Both the position numbers and the translations under genes were made by a program. Of a DNA stretch of 64,000 nt, positions 31,133 through 41,538 are shown in pieces. The notes under the pieces were generated by a model. It was given only the letters and a program-made list of their open reading frames with translations, had not been told where the DNA came from and did not search any database. Source of the stretch: Thraustochytrium sp. TN22 (lineage: Eukaryota > Sar > Bigyra > Thraustochytrida > Thraustochytriidae). The stretch spans positions 124,001 through 188,000 of the forward strand of contig JABLUY010000007.1 in assembly GCA_013306675.1 (NCBI GenBank), given 5' to 3'. The first letter of the stretch is position 1. Each line of letters opens with the position of its first letter.

Positions 31133-31769
31133 AGGCGCACGCGCGACTGCCGTCTGTGCCTGCCTGCCTGCCGACCTGCCTGCCTGCCTGCCTGCCTGCC
31201 GACCTACCTGCCTCTACTCCACTCCAGCAACCCATCGCAACCATGACGGGGTGTCGTGCGTCGTACCGCGCCGCCCCGCGCCGCGACCGAGCGCCGTGAC
31301 CGGAAAGCCGGACATCGTTTGTGAGCTAAAATTGCTAGCTAGCTCTAGCTAGCTAGCGAGCGAGCGAGCTCGTTTCGACGGCTCTTCGCGCGCGCGCAAT
31401 TGCTCGATCGCATGACCAAACAGGGTCACATTACGAAAACTTTTTGTCACTCTCTGTACTCCTTTTCGTTTGCTCTGCCCGTCTCTCTCTCGCTGCGAGT
31501 CGTGCAGGGGAAGAGAAGGCGCCCCGCCCGATACAGCACAAGCTCGGCAGCAAGAAACGTTTGGAAAAATTGTTTGCTCTTCTCCCAAGACTAGCATGGG
31601 CAGGCGTTGAGTGTCGGCGCGCGGTCGGGCCTCGCTCGTGACGACGAAAAAAAAGTCAGCGTCGCAAGCAAGAAATGCGGATTTGAACCCAGCCGCGGGC
31701 GTCATAAAAACGGTGCATCGGGAAAGGCTGTATTGGACGAGCAGGGCGGAGACCGAAAGAGCTCCCTCG
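31133..31769. other. Convergent 3' region between H1-like and SelH genes
   Basis: Holds (CCTG)n at about 31158-31200, CTAG-rich sequence at about 31330-31365, and both 3' UTRs. The selenocysteine-insertion element of the minus-strand gene would be expected here; a weak candidate is at 31653-31705. Confidence 0.5.
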
Positions 31770-32600
31770 CTAGGCCTTGCCAAGCTTGGCGAGGATCTCG
31801 TCGGCGACTTGGTTGATGTCTAGCTCACGGAGCCTCTTGAAGGGGCGCGGCATGCCGACGAGCGAGACGACGGTCTCGCCCTTGCAGGTGACCTCAAAGG
31901 TGCCCTTGCGAGGGCGTCCCTGCGGATTGTAGGCCGCAGAGACACCCTGGGCAGCGAGGAGGTCGCGCAGCTTATTGAAACTGCGCATAAAGACGCCTCA
32001 GGACTTGCAGGCCTCAACGGCGGCCGCCTCGGGCTCCTTGGCCTCGGGCTCCTTGGCCTCGGGCTCCTTGGTCTCCTCGGTGGCGGCGGGCTTGTCCTCG
32101 GCGGCCTCGGGCTCGGCAGCCTCCTTGGTCTCCTCGACGACGGCCTCCTTGGGCTCCTCCTTCTTGGCCTCGTCCTTCTCCTTCTTGGCAGCGGGCTTCT
32201 TGGCGGCGGGCTTCTTCTCCGCGGCGGGCTTCTTCTCCGCGGCGGGCTTCTTCTCCGCGGCAGGCTTCTTCTCCGCGGCGGGCTTCTTGGCCGCGGCGGG
32301 CTTCTTCTCCTTGGCGGCGGCGGGCTTCTTCTCGGCGTCAGTCTTCTTGGCCGCAGCGGGCTTCTTGGCGGCGGCCGGCTTCTTCTCCGCGTCGGCCTTC
32401 TTGGCAGCGGGCTTCTTGGCGGCGGCGGGCTTCTTCTCCTTGGCGGCGGCCGGCTTCTTCTCCGCGTCGGCCTTCTTGGCGGCCGGCGCCTTCTTCGCCT
32501 TCTTCGCCTTGGCCGGCGCCTCCTGCGCGGCCTGCTGCGCCATCAGCTCCACCGGCCGCTTGCGCTCGCGCGTCGAGCGCCGCAGCTCCTCGCCCGCCAT
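31770..32600 (-). CDS. SELENOH: Selenoprotein H with H1-like N-terminal tail (in-frame TGA = Sec)
   Basis: Two frames that look separate, 32600-31998 (200 residues) and 31988-31770 (72 residues), are in the same phase and separated only by TGA (32000-31998) plus three codons. The TGA sits in Cys-Lys-Ser-TGA at residues 198-201, the CxxU redox motif of selenoprotein H (human Cys-Thr-Ser-Sec). Downstream are the family's other marks in order: a Val/hydrophobic turn, a helix, an Asn-Pro then PRKGTFEVT strand, and a final helix, with about the usual length (75 residues after Sec). The whole is 276 residues against about 122 in human. The extra length is a Lys/Ala/Pro-rich tail with an acidic end, preceded by RRSTRERKRPVE. 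Human SelH is a nucleolar DNA-binding oxidoreductase; nuclear location here is inferred. A plain stop at TGA would leave a tail-only protein and an orphan fold. Confidence 0.85.
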
Positions 32601-34029
32601 CTTCGCGCTGGTCGCCCCGCTTCGCTCCGCCTCTCCCGCTCTCGCTCTCGCTCGCTCGCGAGCTCGCGAGCTCCCTGGCGCTCGCTCGCGCGCGCTCGCT
32701 CGGCGACGGCGACGGCGACGACGACGGCGACGACGACGGCGGCGGCGGCGGCGACGGCGGCCTGCGCGGGGATGGCGGTTTGCGCGCGCCGCCGCCGCGC
32801 GGCCTCGCCGCCGCCCGCCGCGTGGTCGTTAGCGGCGTAGTTAGCGAGAACGAGCAGGCTTGATCGCGCGGCTGGGTCGGGCCGCCGCGCGCGATCCTTG
32901 CCTTCGCCGCCACTGCGGAATTTCGCCTCGCGCCACTTGCGCGCGCGCGCGCCACTGCCTCTGCGCCCTTGCGCCGCCGCCGGTTCCTACTTGTCTTTTT
33001 CCCAGCGGCGCCACGGCGGCCGCCGCCGCGGTCACGCCCCAGCCTGCCTGCCTCGCCGCGATCCTGCGCCGCGCCCTGGCCTGGCTGGCCGGCCGGGCCG
33101 AGGCTCGCCGCTCGCGGCCCGCCCTGGAGCGCGCGCCGTGCGCCGCCGCGCCGGGGCGCGCGCCCGCCGCCGCGCGCCGCGCCGCGCCGGGCCCGGCCAG
33201 GCCGGCCGCCGCCGCGCGGCCGTTGGACGCCGAGCCGCGCGAGAACCGCGGGGCCCTGGCGGCCACGGCGGCGAGGCCGCGCGAGGCGCGCTGCGGCAAG
33301 ATGCCGGCGAGGAGGCCGTCCGAGTCGTCGTTGGTGGTTGGTCGGTTAGTAATCTAATCGAAGAAGCTAAAGGTTGGTGGAGGTTGGTGGTTAGGAGGTG
33401 GGCGCGCAGGCGGAGCACGGGTGCTACGGGATGATGGGCAGGCCACTGGCAGGCCAAGTGAGCGATTCGTGCAGGTTCGTGATCATGCCGGGCGAGGCCG
33501 GGCGACTGGGATGCCGAGCGTGCCGAGTCGGGGCAGGTAGGGTACGGCGGTGGTGATTCCCGCGAGCTGCCAAGCCACTGCTGGAGCCGGTGGTGGACAC
33601 CCGACCGCGGAGCTGTCAACCCGGGCCGGCTGACTGGTGGCGAGTCTGGTGACGTCGTGAACTTGGTTGGAGGAGGCAAGCAAGCTGCAGCCAACGCGAG
33701 CTAGTTCCAAAGGTGCTACGAAAAGCAACTGCAAGGCCAGTGCAGCACAACTTGAAGGCAACTGGCTGGATGTTAAAGAGAGCACCTGTGCAGTGGGGTG
33801 ACACTGGCAGTGCAAGTGGTCGGTCTCTGGCTCTCTGCGACGCTGTGGGCGTAGGCCCCGTCGGGCGGGCCGCAAGGGGGAAAGCAACTCGGCTCGTTGC
33901 GGCAAAGAGCATTCTCATGTCAGAGCGCACAGCGTGGTTCAAGTTCTATCTTCTTCTTTTTGTTTCTTGGTGCTTCTAAAGTTGGTGTGTGTGTGGGTGG
34001 GTCGCTCTCGCTCTCGCTGTCGCTCAGCC
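32601..34029. other. Spacer between SelH start and RPA1 end
   Basis: GC-rich with GACGGC-type repeats at about 32700-32760, which should include the SelH promoter, and a less GC-rich stretch from 33300 onward. No gene supported. The long plus-strand frame that starts inside it is the antisense of the polymerase gene. Confidence 0.5.
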
Positions 34030-37000
34030 TCAGGACTTGGCGCGGTTCGGGACAAGGAGGTCAAAGGCGCCGGAGCCGGTGGTGAGCAGCTGGCCAAGGC
34101 AAAGGCGTGCCGAGGGAGAGGTGAGTGCGTCGGCCTCGTTCTCAATGGCGGCCTTGGTGAGGAAGTTGGAGGATGTCTCAAAGGTCATGCGCAGGAACGG
34201 CGAGGAGGAGCTCTCGATGCCGCCACGGTTGAGCGCGCGGTAGCCGCCCTCATACGTCATGAAGTCGGCAGTGAGCCCGAGGTGGTGGGCGGAGGAGGTG
34301 ATGCCGTAGACGCCAAAGACGTTCTTGACCTCGCGCACAATGGCGGCGCGCGCGGCCTCGACGCCGTAGGTGTGCAAAAAGGCGCCGACGTCGTTGGCCT
34401 GAATGGCGTTGACGTCGACGCCGAGGGGCGCCAGGCGCCAGGCCTCGGCGAAGTTGCAGCCAGCCGTCTGAATCGCCAGCCGCTTCTTCTCGCCCTTGCC
34501 CTGGTCCACATGGGCGGCCGAGATGCCCGGCACGGCGCGCATCACGGCGTGGCGGGCCACCTCCTCGGCAATGCCCACCAGGAGAATCTTCTTGCCCGAG
34601 GCCTTGAAGCGCAGCTTTACCTGCAGCTTGGCAGCGCGCTTCCCGCCCGCGCCCTCCGGCACGTAGTCGCAGTCCACGAAGAAGGACTGGCGCGCGCGCG
34701 TCGGGACGCTAATGCCCACAGCACGCCGGCCGGTGCGCGGCGCGGACGAGGTGACGCGCTTGCGGGCCACGGCGGCCGCGCGGTCCGCGCCGTCCGAGTC
34801 CGACTCGCTGCCCAGGCCCGAGGTCTCCGTGGTGCGCCCGTCCCGCGCACGCGAGTCCACGCTGCTGACATCGCTGTCCGAGCCCGTGTCCGAATCGTCG
34901 GCGCCAGCGTCCTGATTCTTCTTCTTCGTCTTTTTCTTGCTGTTGCCATCGGCGCCATCACGGCCCGCCTCGCTGTCGCTAGAGTCCACGACGGCCGCGT
35001 CGTCGGCGTCCACGTCGTCGTAGCCGTCCATCTCGGCGGTCTTGGCCTTCTTGCGGCCACCGGCCTCGGCCGCGTCGATCTCGTCGTTGTCGTCATCGTC
35101 GTCATCGTCGCCCTCCTCCTCGACATCGGAACCGTCGGCGCGGGCACCGGCGTCGCCATCCTCGTCGTCAGCGCCCGCAGCGCGGCCCGCGTTGCCCAGA
35201 GTCTCGGCCTTGGACTTGGAGATGGTCTTGGCGACGCGGCGCAGCTCCTTGAGGATGGCGCTCACGAGCTTGGGAACAAACTCGTCGCCGAACTGCGCGG
35301 CAATCTCCTCCATGTCAAGCGAAAACTCCTGCTTGATGCCGCCGAGCGGCTGCAGGCGCATGACCAGCGTGTACTCGCGGTACCACTCGCCCGAGCCGCG
35401 CTCCACGCGCGAAAGCTCCGCTGCCTCGGCGCCGTAGGCGAACTGGCCTGTCCGCTTGGACAGGCGGCAGAGCGTCTCGTGCACCTCGATGCCACGCTTG
35501 GCGCAGATGAGCTCCGAGAGCCGCACGCGGTACAGCTTGGCCTTGATGGCCTCGGCCTGTTCCAGCGTCACGTCGGGCCGCAGCGGCAGCACCATGGACG
35601 GCGTCTTGATCTTCTGCGACGCCGTCATGAGCAGCTCGCGCAGGCGCGGGATGCCCAGCGTCACGTTGCCGGCGCCGTGGCCCGCCAGATGGAAGGTGTT
35701 GAGCGTCATCTGCGTACTTGGTTCGCCAATACTCTGCGCCGCGATCACGCCTACGTTCTCGCCCGGCGCACACAGCGACTTGAGGTACTTGACGTAGAAG
35801 ATGTTGCGCAGGCGCTCCTTCTCCTCCTCGGACTTGAGCTGCTGCCCCGGGTTGCGCTCCAAGAAGTCGTCCAGCTTCTCTTGCAGACGCTCGCTAATGG
35901 AACCCAGGTACTGGTCCGGCGACAGCTCCGCCATGACCGGATCCGGCATGCGGCTATACACGAGCTGCGCGCGGTCCGACGCAAGCGGCACACGCACCAC
36001 CTCACCATCGCTCTCAAAGCGCACGTCCACCGCGCCGAGGCGCTTGTGCGTCTTGAGAATGCGCCCCGCTTGAAGCCCCGGCAGGTACGAGTCGTCCTTG
36101 CCCAGATCCGTGGCGCCCGGCCGCGGTCGCCGCGCGCGCACCTCGGCGTTCGCGAAGAGCGGAATCTGACCGTCCGCCGCGCGCCCCGCCTTCTCGCGCG
36201 TGCGCGACACGCGATGGTACCACGAGCGCGCCTCCGTCATGTTGATGCCCTTGTCCTCGGCCGCGCTTACGTTGAGCTCGCTCGCACCCGAGCCCATGCG
36301 CAGCCGCTTCAGCAGCGCGCGCGCGTTCGCGTGCAGGAACCCCAGCGTGAAGTCGTCGCCGCTCAGGTAGCTCGTGTTGAGCGCGTCCAGACCGTCACCG
36401 CCGTAGATGAACTGCACCACGCCACCGTCCGCCTGCCGCACCGTGCGGTCGTAGCCCACCGACAGCGTCTCCATGTGCTTCACCAGACACCGCTGAAGGT
36501 AGCCGGAGCGAGCGGTCTTGACGGCTGTGTCGATCAGGCCCTCGCGGCCAGCCATGCAGTGGAAGTAATACTCCTGGGGCCGCACGCCCGTGAGGAAACG
36601 GTCGCTCACGTAGCCGCCGGCACGCGGCGTCGGGTCGAACGGCGAGAAGCACGGCAGCGACTTGCCGGCGATGCTGCGTGGCACGCGCCGGCCTTCAAGC
36701 GCCTGCTGGCCCAGCGCGCACGAGATTTGCGAGTGGTTCACCAGCGAGCCCTTGGCGCCCGTGTGCACCATGCGCGAGAAGCAGTTCTCCGGGAACGGCT
36801 TGCGCTGGCCCTGCGGCAGGCACCCCTTGATGATGTCTGAGGTAATCTTGCTCGTCACGCCCTGCATCGCGCCGTCCAGCAGAGCCTCGTCGTCCTGGCC
36901 TGCCGCCTCCGTCCGGATGCGATGCTCCAGCGCGCGTGCCACGTCCTCGTTTGTCGCCTTCGCACGCTGCGACTCCTCAATGCCGGCGAACTCCGCCGAC

Positions 37001-40000
37001 AGCTGAACACCCTGCGCCACCGAGGAGCGGATGCGCTCCGTGCGCAGGTTCTCCGCTTCGCGGTTTAGGACCAGGTCCTCGATCGCGCACGTATGGCCCC
37101 ACTTTTGTGCGCAGTACGTGAAGAGCCGCCCGAACGCAGACAGCAGCTCACCCGCCGCGTTCGGTCCGTAGAGTTCTGTGCATGGAAATCAAAAGACCCC
37201 GTCTCCGTCAGTATTCTCTGCCTCCTTGCCTGCTTGCCGCTTCCCCAAGTGCAAGATCTTGTTACGTATGGGCGAGTGAGCGCGAGGGCAGAGGCCATGC
37301 ACAGGCCTCGCTCTCATGCAACCCAGAGGTTGGCACTGCACTCGCAACTCGACTGTGCGGACAACTGAAAAGAGCTCCCGTCATGGACGCCGAGGCGACT
37401 GATGGGCTCATCCCTTGTGTCCGGACCGTTTTCTTTTCTCTCTCTCTCTCTCTCTCTCTCCCCTTGCACGCGTGCACGCGCGAATAGAAACGTACCGTAG
37501 ACAGAATGCACGAGGCCGTGCTTGGAGGCGCCAAACTGCGCCTTGTCAAGAATGCCCGTAAGAAGCTCGCCCTTGCGAACAATGACGCGCGTCTGGCCGA
37601 GCGGGCCGTCGACCTCGCCCACAAAGGCGGCCGCCTTGCGCTCAGCCTCGGACATCTCCTCCGGCTTCGGCTCAGGATAGACCTTCCAGGCAGCAGCAGG
37701 AGTCTTGGTCTTGCCAGGGCCCATGGTGAGCAGCTGGTCCGGGTCAGTGGTGCCAACCAAATGGGCGAGGAGCGAGGAGATGACCTGCTTGCCAGACCAC
37801 ATCGGCTTGGGCTTGAGGATGCAGGGCGGCAGCAGGCGGATCTCCGGCGAACGAGACTTCATGGCACCACAAGCCTCCACGAGCATCTGCGTATACTCCT
37901 CGCGCGTGAGGAAGGTGTTCTGCTTAGTAAGCATAACGCCCATGTCGACGTGGTCCTGGATAAGGCCGCGCAGCGGGTTGCCGTCCGTTGTGCTGCAGTA
38001 CTGGTGATTGGTGTAGGCGATCTCATACGCCTCGGCGCGACAAAGCTCAGACTGTGGCAGGTGCAGGTTGATCTCGTCGCCGTCGAAATCGGCGTTGTAC
38101 GAGTTGCAGTTCGCGTAGTGCAGGCGAATGGTCTGCATGGACTCGTTGTTGATGACGCGGACCTTGTGGGCCATGAGCGAGGGCTTGTGCAGCGTCGGCT
38201 GACGGTTCGCCAGCATGACGTCGCCGGAGCGAACGTGGCGCCACACCTTCATCTGGCCCTGCAGAGAGAGAGGTGCCAGCGCACGGTTGTGCTCGCGCCG
38301 GTACAGACCATCGTCGTTGCCAGGGCGGAAGCCGCCAGCGCGCGCCTGAGCGTTCTCCACAAGACGCAGCGCGTGCAGGTTGGTCAGCTGATCCGCCAGC
38401 TCCTCGCGCTGGCGCTCCGTGCGACGTGAAAGGTCAATGAGCTGGCCCTGCTCGTCCTCCACAAAGGCGGCGCCCGGGTAGTGCTCCATGCCGTTGCGCA
38501 CCATACCGGCGAGCTCCTCGACGTTCCACGAGGTGACCGGCTCGCGGTAGTGCAGCTTGCGCGCGAAGCGGACCGGGAGGCCCACCTCGTCCGTGCCGAT
38601 GTAGGGATCGGGCGAGATGACAGACCGCGCGGCGTAGTTGACACGCTTGCCCATCATGTTCTGGCGAAAGAGACCCTCCTTCTTCTCAAGCGTTTGGCGC
38701 ACGCCGGGCGCCGGGTCGCGCGTGTTCACCTTGGACGAGTCCAAGAAGGCATTCACCGCCTCCTGCATCTCCACCCACGTGTTGAGGGCTCGCGTCACCT
38801 TGTCGGTCTGCAGGCCGCGCATCCGACGAGCCGCGTCGCGGGCAGACGCCGGGGCGCTCGCCTTGGCCGTCACCAAGGCGCCGGACGACGACGCAGAGGA
38901 GTCGTCCGCCTCCTCATCGCTCGAGTTCACAGCGCCGTCTTCTTCGGCGTCCTCGCTGAACACCTGGCGCAGCGTCTCGTCAGCCTTGATGATGGCGGCC
39001 AGCGCCGTGTTCTGCGGGTGCTCAAAGAGCGAGCCGGCCATGCGCGCGGGCGGCCGGAAGCGCGACGGCGGCACAGCCAGCGTCTGACAGAAGAACGCCT
39101 CGTAGCCGCGCGGGTTCACGCCGCCGCGCACGCGGCACCAGATGCGACTGCAGATGCTAGCCTCGGCGCGCCACAGGGCTTGCAGCTGCTCGCGCACCTC
39201 GGCCGGATGCACGTAGGTCTCCTGTACAGCCGCCGATGACGTGACGCTGTCAAGGGCGTGGCCCTCGCTAACGCCGGCGCTCTTGGGCGTGCGCGCGCCC
39301 TCAGGCACAGCGAGCGCCTCTGGGGCCGCGGCCTTTGCTTTGTCCTCGGCCTTCTTCTTCTTCTGCTTCTGCTTCTGCTTCTGCGCCTCGCTGCGGCGCT
39401 TGTCGTCGTTGTCGTCGTCGGATTCGTCGTCGTCGTCGTCGGACTCGTCGCTGCTGTCGACCCTCTCCGACGCCGAAGACTTGCCGTTGCTCCCCTTGGC
39501 GCCATCCTCGTCCTTGTCTTCGTCCTCGTCCTCATCCGCACCCTCCTCAGCCTCGTCGTCCGCGAGCGAGCTGCGGGCCGCAGAGGCCGTTGGCGCGCGG
39601 CGCACGGAACCGCGGACGGGACGCGCGCGGCCTTTGACCGGGATGCGAAAGATCTTGAGGTAGCCGTCCTTGCGGTACCTGGCGGCCGGCACGCGGCACG
39701 ACACGCACTGGACCGGTTGCGAGCGCATGAAGTCCTTGACAACCTCGCGCCAAAGCGAACGCGCCTGCATGTGCATCTGCACGCGCGGCGCGCGGCTGTT
39801 GGCGCCCGGCACAGCCGCGGCGCTGGCGTCAGCAGCAGCCGAGACGGTCGCGGCGCTGAGCGCCTCCTGCGCCGCAGCCTCATGGCGCGCCAGCACACGG
39901 TCCATGTGCGCCATCTTGAGCGCAGGGCCGTCCGTAGTCTTGGTGAGCGGCGCCACACCAGACGCCATCAGCTCCTCGTCCAGCTTGCTGGCCTCGCTGT

Positions 40001-40430
40001 ACATATTGGCCTCCAGAAGCAGCAGCTTCACCCGAGTGACGCGCACCTGGTGGCGCGCCATGCGGAAGTGCTTGCAGATGGGGCACATCATCTTGAGCAG
40101 CGCATACATGGTCGGAAACAGCAAGGGGTTATACACCGGCACGCAGAGCTCCACGTGGCCCAGGTGACCCGGGCACTGCAAGCTGTCCAGCCCGCACGTC
40201 GGGCACAGTCCGTGCTCGCGATCCGTCGGCCCCATGGCCAGGTCGTACAGACCTCCTGCCACCGGGTTGCTGAGCGCGTCGAACGACAGCGGCGACGTGA
40301 TGCGCAGCGCGCTCAGCCGCGCGATCTCGTCCTTGTTGTACCACCCGAAGGAGACCTCGCGCAGCTCATTCAGCATGGCGAACCGCCCCGACGAGCTATT
40401 GCCCGCCGGCATCTCGCCCGAGAAGCTCAT
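34030..40430 (-). CDS. RPA1: RNA polymerase I largest subunit (RPA190/RPA1), two exons
   Basis: Exon 1 is 40430-37496 and exon 2 is 37175-34030; together they give 2026 codons with no leftover base. I start at [10 protein letters not shown], since the frame upstream opens at a GTG. The clamp zinc site [14 protein letters not shown] is at residues 76-89, and the Mg2+-binding catalytic loop NADFDGDE is at about residue 780. Exon 2 carries the conserved [36 protein letters not shown] (trigger-loop region) and [18 protein letters not shown] blocks. It transcribes pre-rRNA in the nucleolus. At about 2026 residues it is longer than usual (about 1660-1720); acidic insertions near 39330-39560 and 34740-35180 explain this. 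The second is where Pol I carries its acidic linker, so the identity as Pol I rather than II or III is well supported. Confidence 0.94.
37176..37495 (-). other. Intron of RPA1 with (GA)n
   Basis: A 320-nt phase-1 intron, donor GTACG after CTACG and acceptor CATGCACAG before AACTC. Joining gives HSVY-E-LYG, which restores a conserved polymerase segment. It contains a (GA)n run at about 37438-37462 (read on minus). Confidence 0.9.
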
Positions 40431-41538
40431 TGCGCGCGGGCTCTCGCCGGCGCGCCCCAGCCCCGATGCGCCGCGCCACGCCTCCGCGTGCGCGCGCTCC
40501 GAGACTGCTGCCTGCCTGTGCCGCCGCTCCGCGCCGCCCCGCGCCACCCGCGCGACCCCGCTCCGCGGCCAGTGAGGGGTCGGTTGGTCCTTAGAAAAGG
40601 GCGTCGCAACGCGGGCAAATTAGACCGGTTCGACGGCGAACCCGGTCTATTTTCATGACCATGTCGCTTGTGATCCACATGCGCTCGAGAGCAATGCTTT
40701 AGCCAGACATAGTTCAATTGCTTTATGCTCCGCTTCCTGAAATTTTGATAGTTGTTGGTTCTTTTTTGGTGCTGTTATCTATTATTGAAGATGACACCTT
40801 CGTGACCATCTGTAGATCAAGCATTCCAGTTCTGGGTGTTCCCTTCGACAGAGGAGCCTCAAGACGGTGAGAGGTGTCCGCATGCCCTCGTAGTGCACTT
40901 GAAATTCGAGCTCGGGTATCTATAGGTCCTTCAAAGAACTCGAACTCTCTTGAAGTTTTCTCATGAAATAATCAATCGAATTGTGATTTTCTTCGGCCAT
41001 TGAACATAAAGGTTACATAGCTTTCTTTTGTGCCAATTTTGATTGTGTCTGAGATGAATTGATTGAATATTTCGCATGAGAAGTTTGTTGTATTTGCCAC
41101 TGTACAAATCCGTAGTTAGAGAAATGGGGGGTACGCACTACCAAGTTAGGCTGTCTTGTGTGACATGTACACACCTTCTTCGTCGCATGAGGCGTTGACT
41201 CGGGGCCGGGTTCTGCCAGCTTGCTCGTGCAAGCCCTGTCCCAGCGTATAATGGCCGTGCGAGCGGTCTGCGAGCGAGAGCTGAGAAAGCGAAAGGGATT
41301 GCACGCGCGCGCGTACGACGCGCGCGTGCGCGTACGAGGCATCCGCTGCGCGCGGTCGTGCCGAAGCCCCGGCCTCGGGCTGCTCCCATCGTTGTGAGGC
41401 ATCATCCATCCCGCGGATCCGCGGGCGCGGATCCGCGGGCGGGACGCGGGCTGAGGTGGCGCCTTGGCGCGCTTGCGCCTTGGCGCGCTTGCGCCTTGGC
41501 GCGGCTGCGCGCCGCGCAAGGGTCAGGGTCTGGCCACC
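40431..41538. other. Divergent promoter region with an AT-rich island and hairpins
   Basis: Between the start of RPA1 and the start of the transposase gene. From about 40650 to 41110 base composition is far more AT-rich than elsewhere in the window. Hairpins: 40621-40649 (TAGACCGGTTCG with its complement, one-base bulge), 41302-41328 (10-bp GC stem, 7-nt loop) and the perfect palindrome CCCGCGGATCCGCGGG at 41410-41425. A 16-bp unit GCGCCTTGGCGCGCTT is repeated about three times at 41459-41505. Confidence 0.6.

Noticed and set aside
31675-31700. tRNA B-box-like GGTTCAAATCC on the minus strand
   Set aside because: The T stem does not pair and there is no A box or acceptor stem around it.
33934-36840. 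968-codon plus-strand frame opposite RPA1
   Set aside because: Shadow of the polymerase exon; His/Arg/Ala/Leu-rich with no domain.
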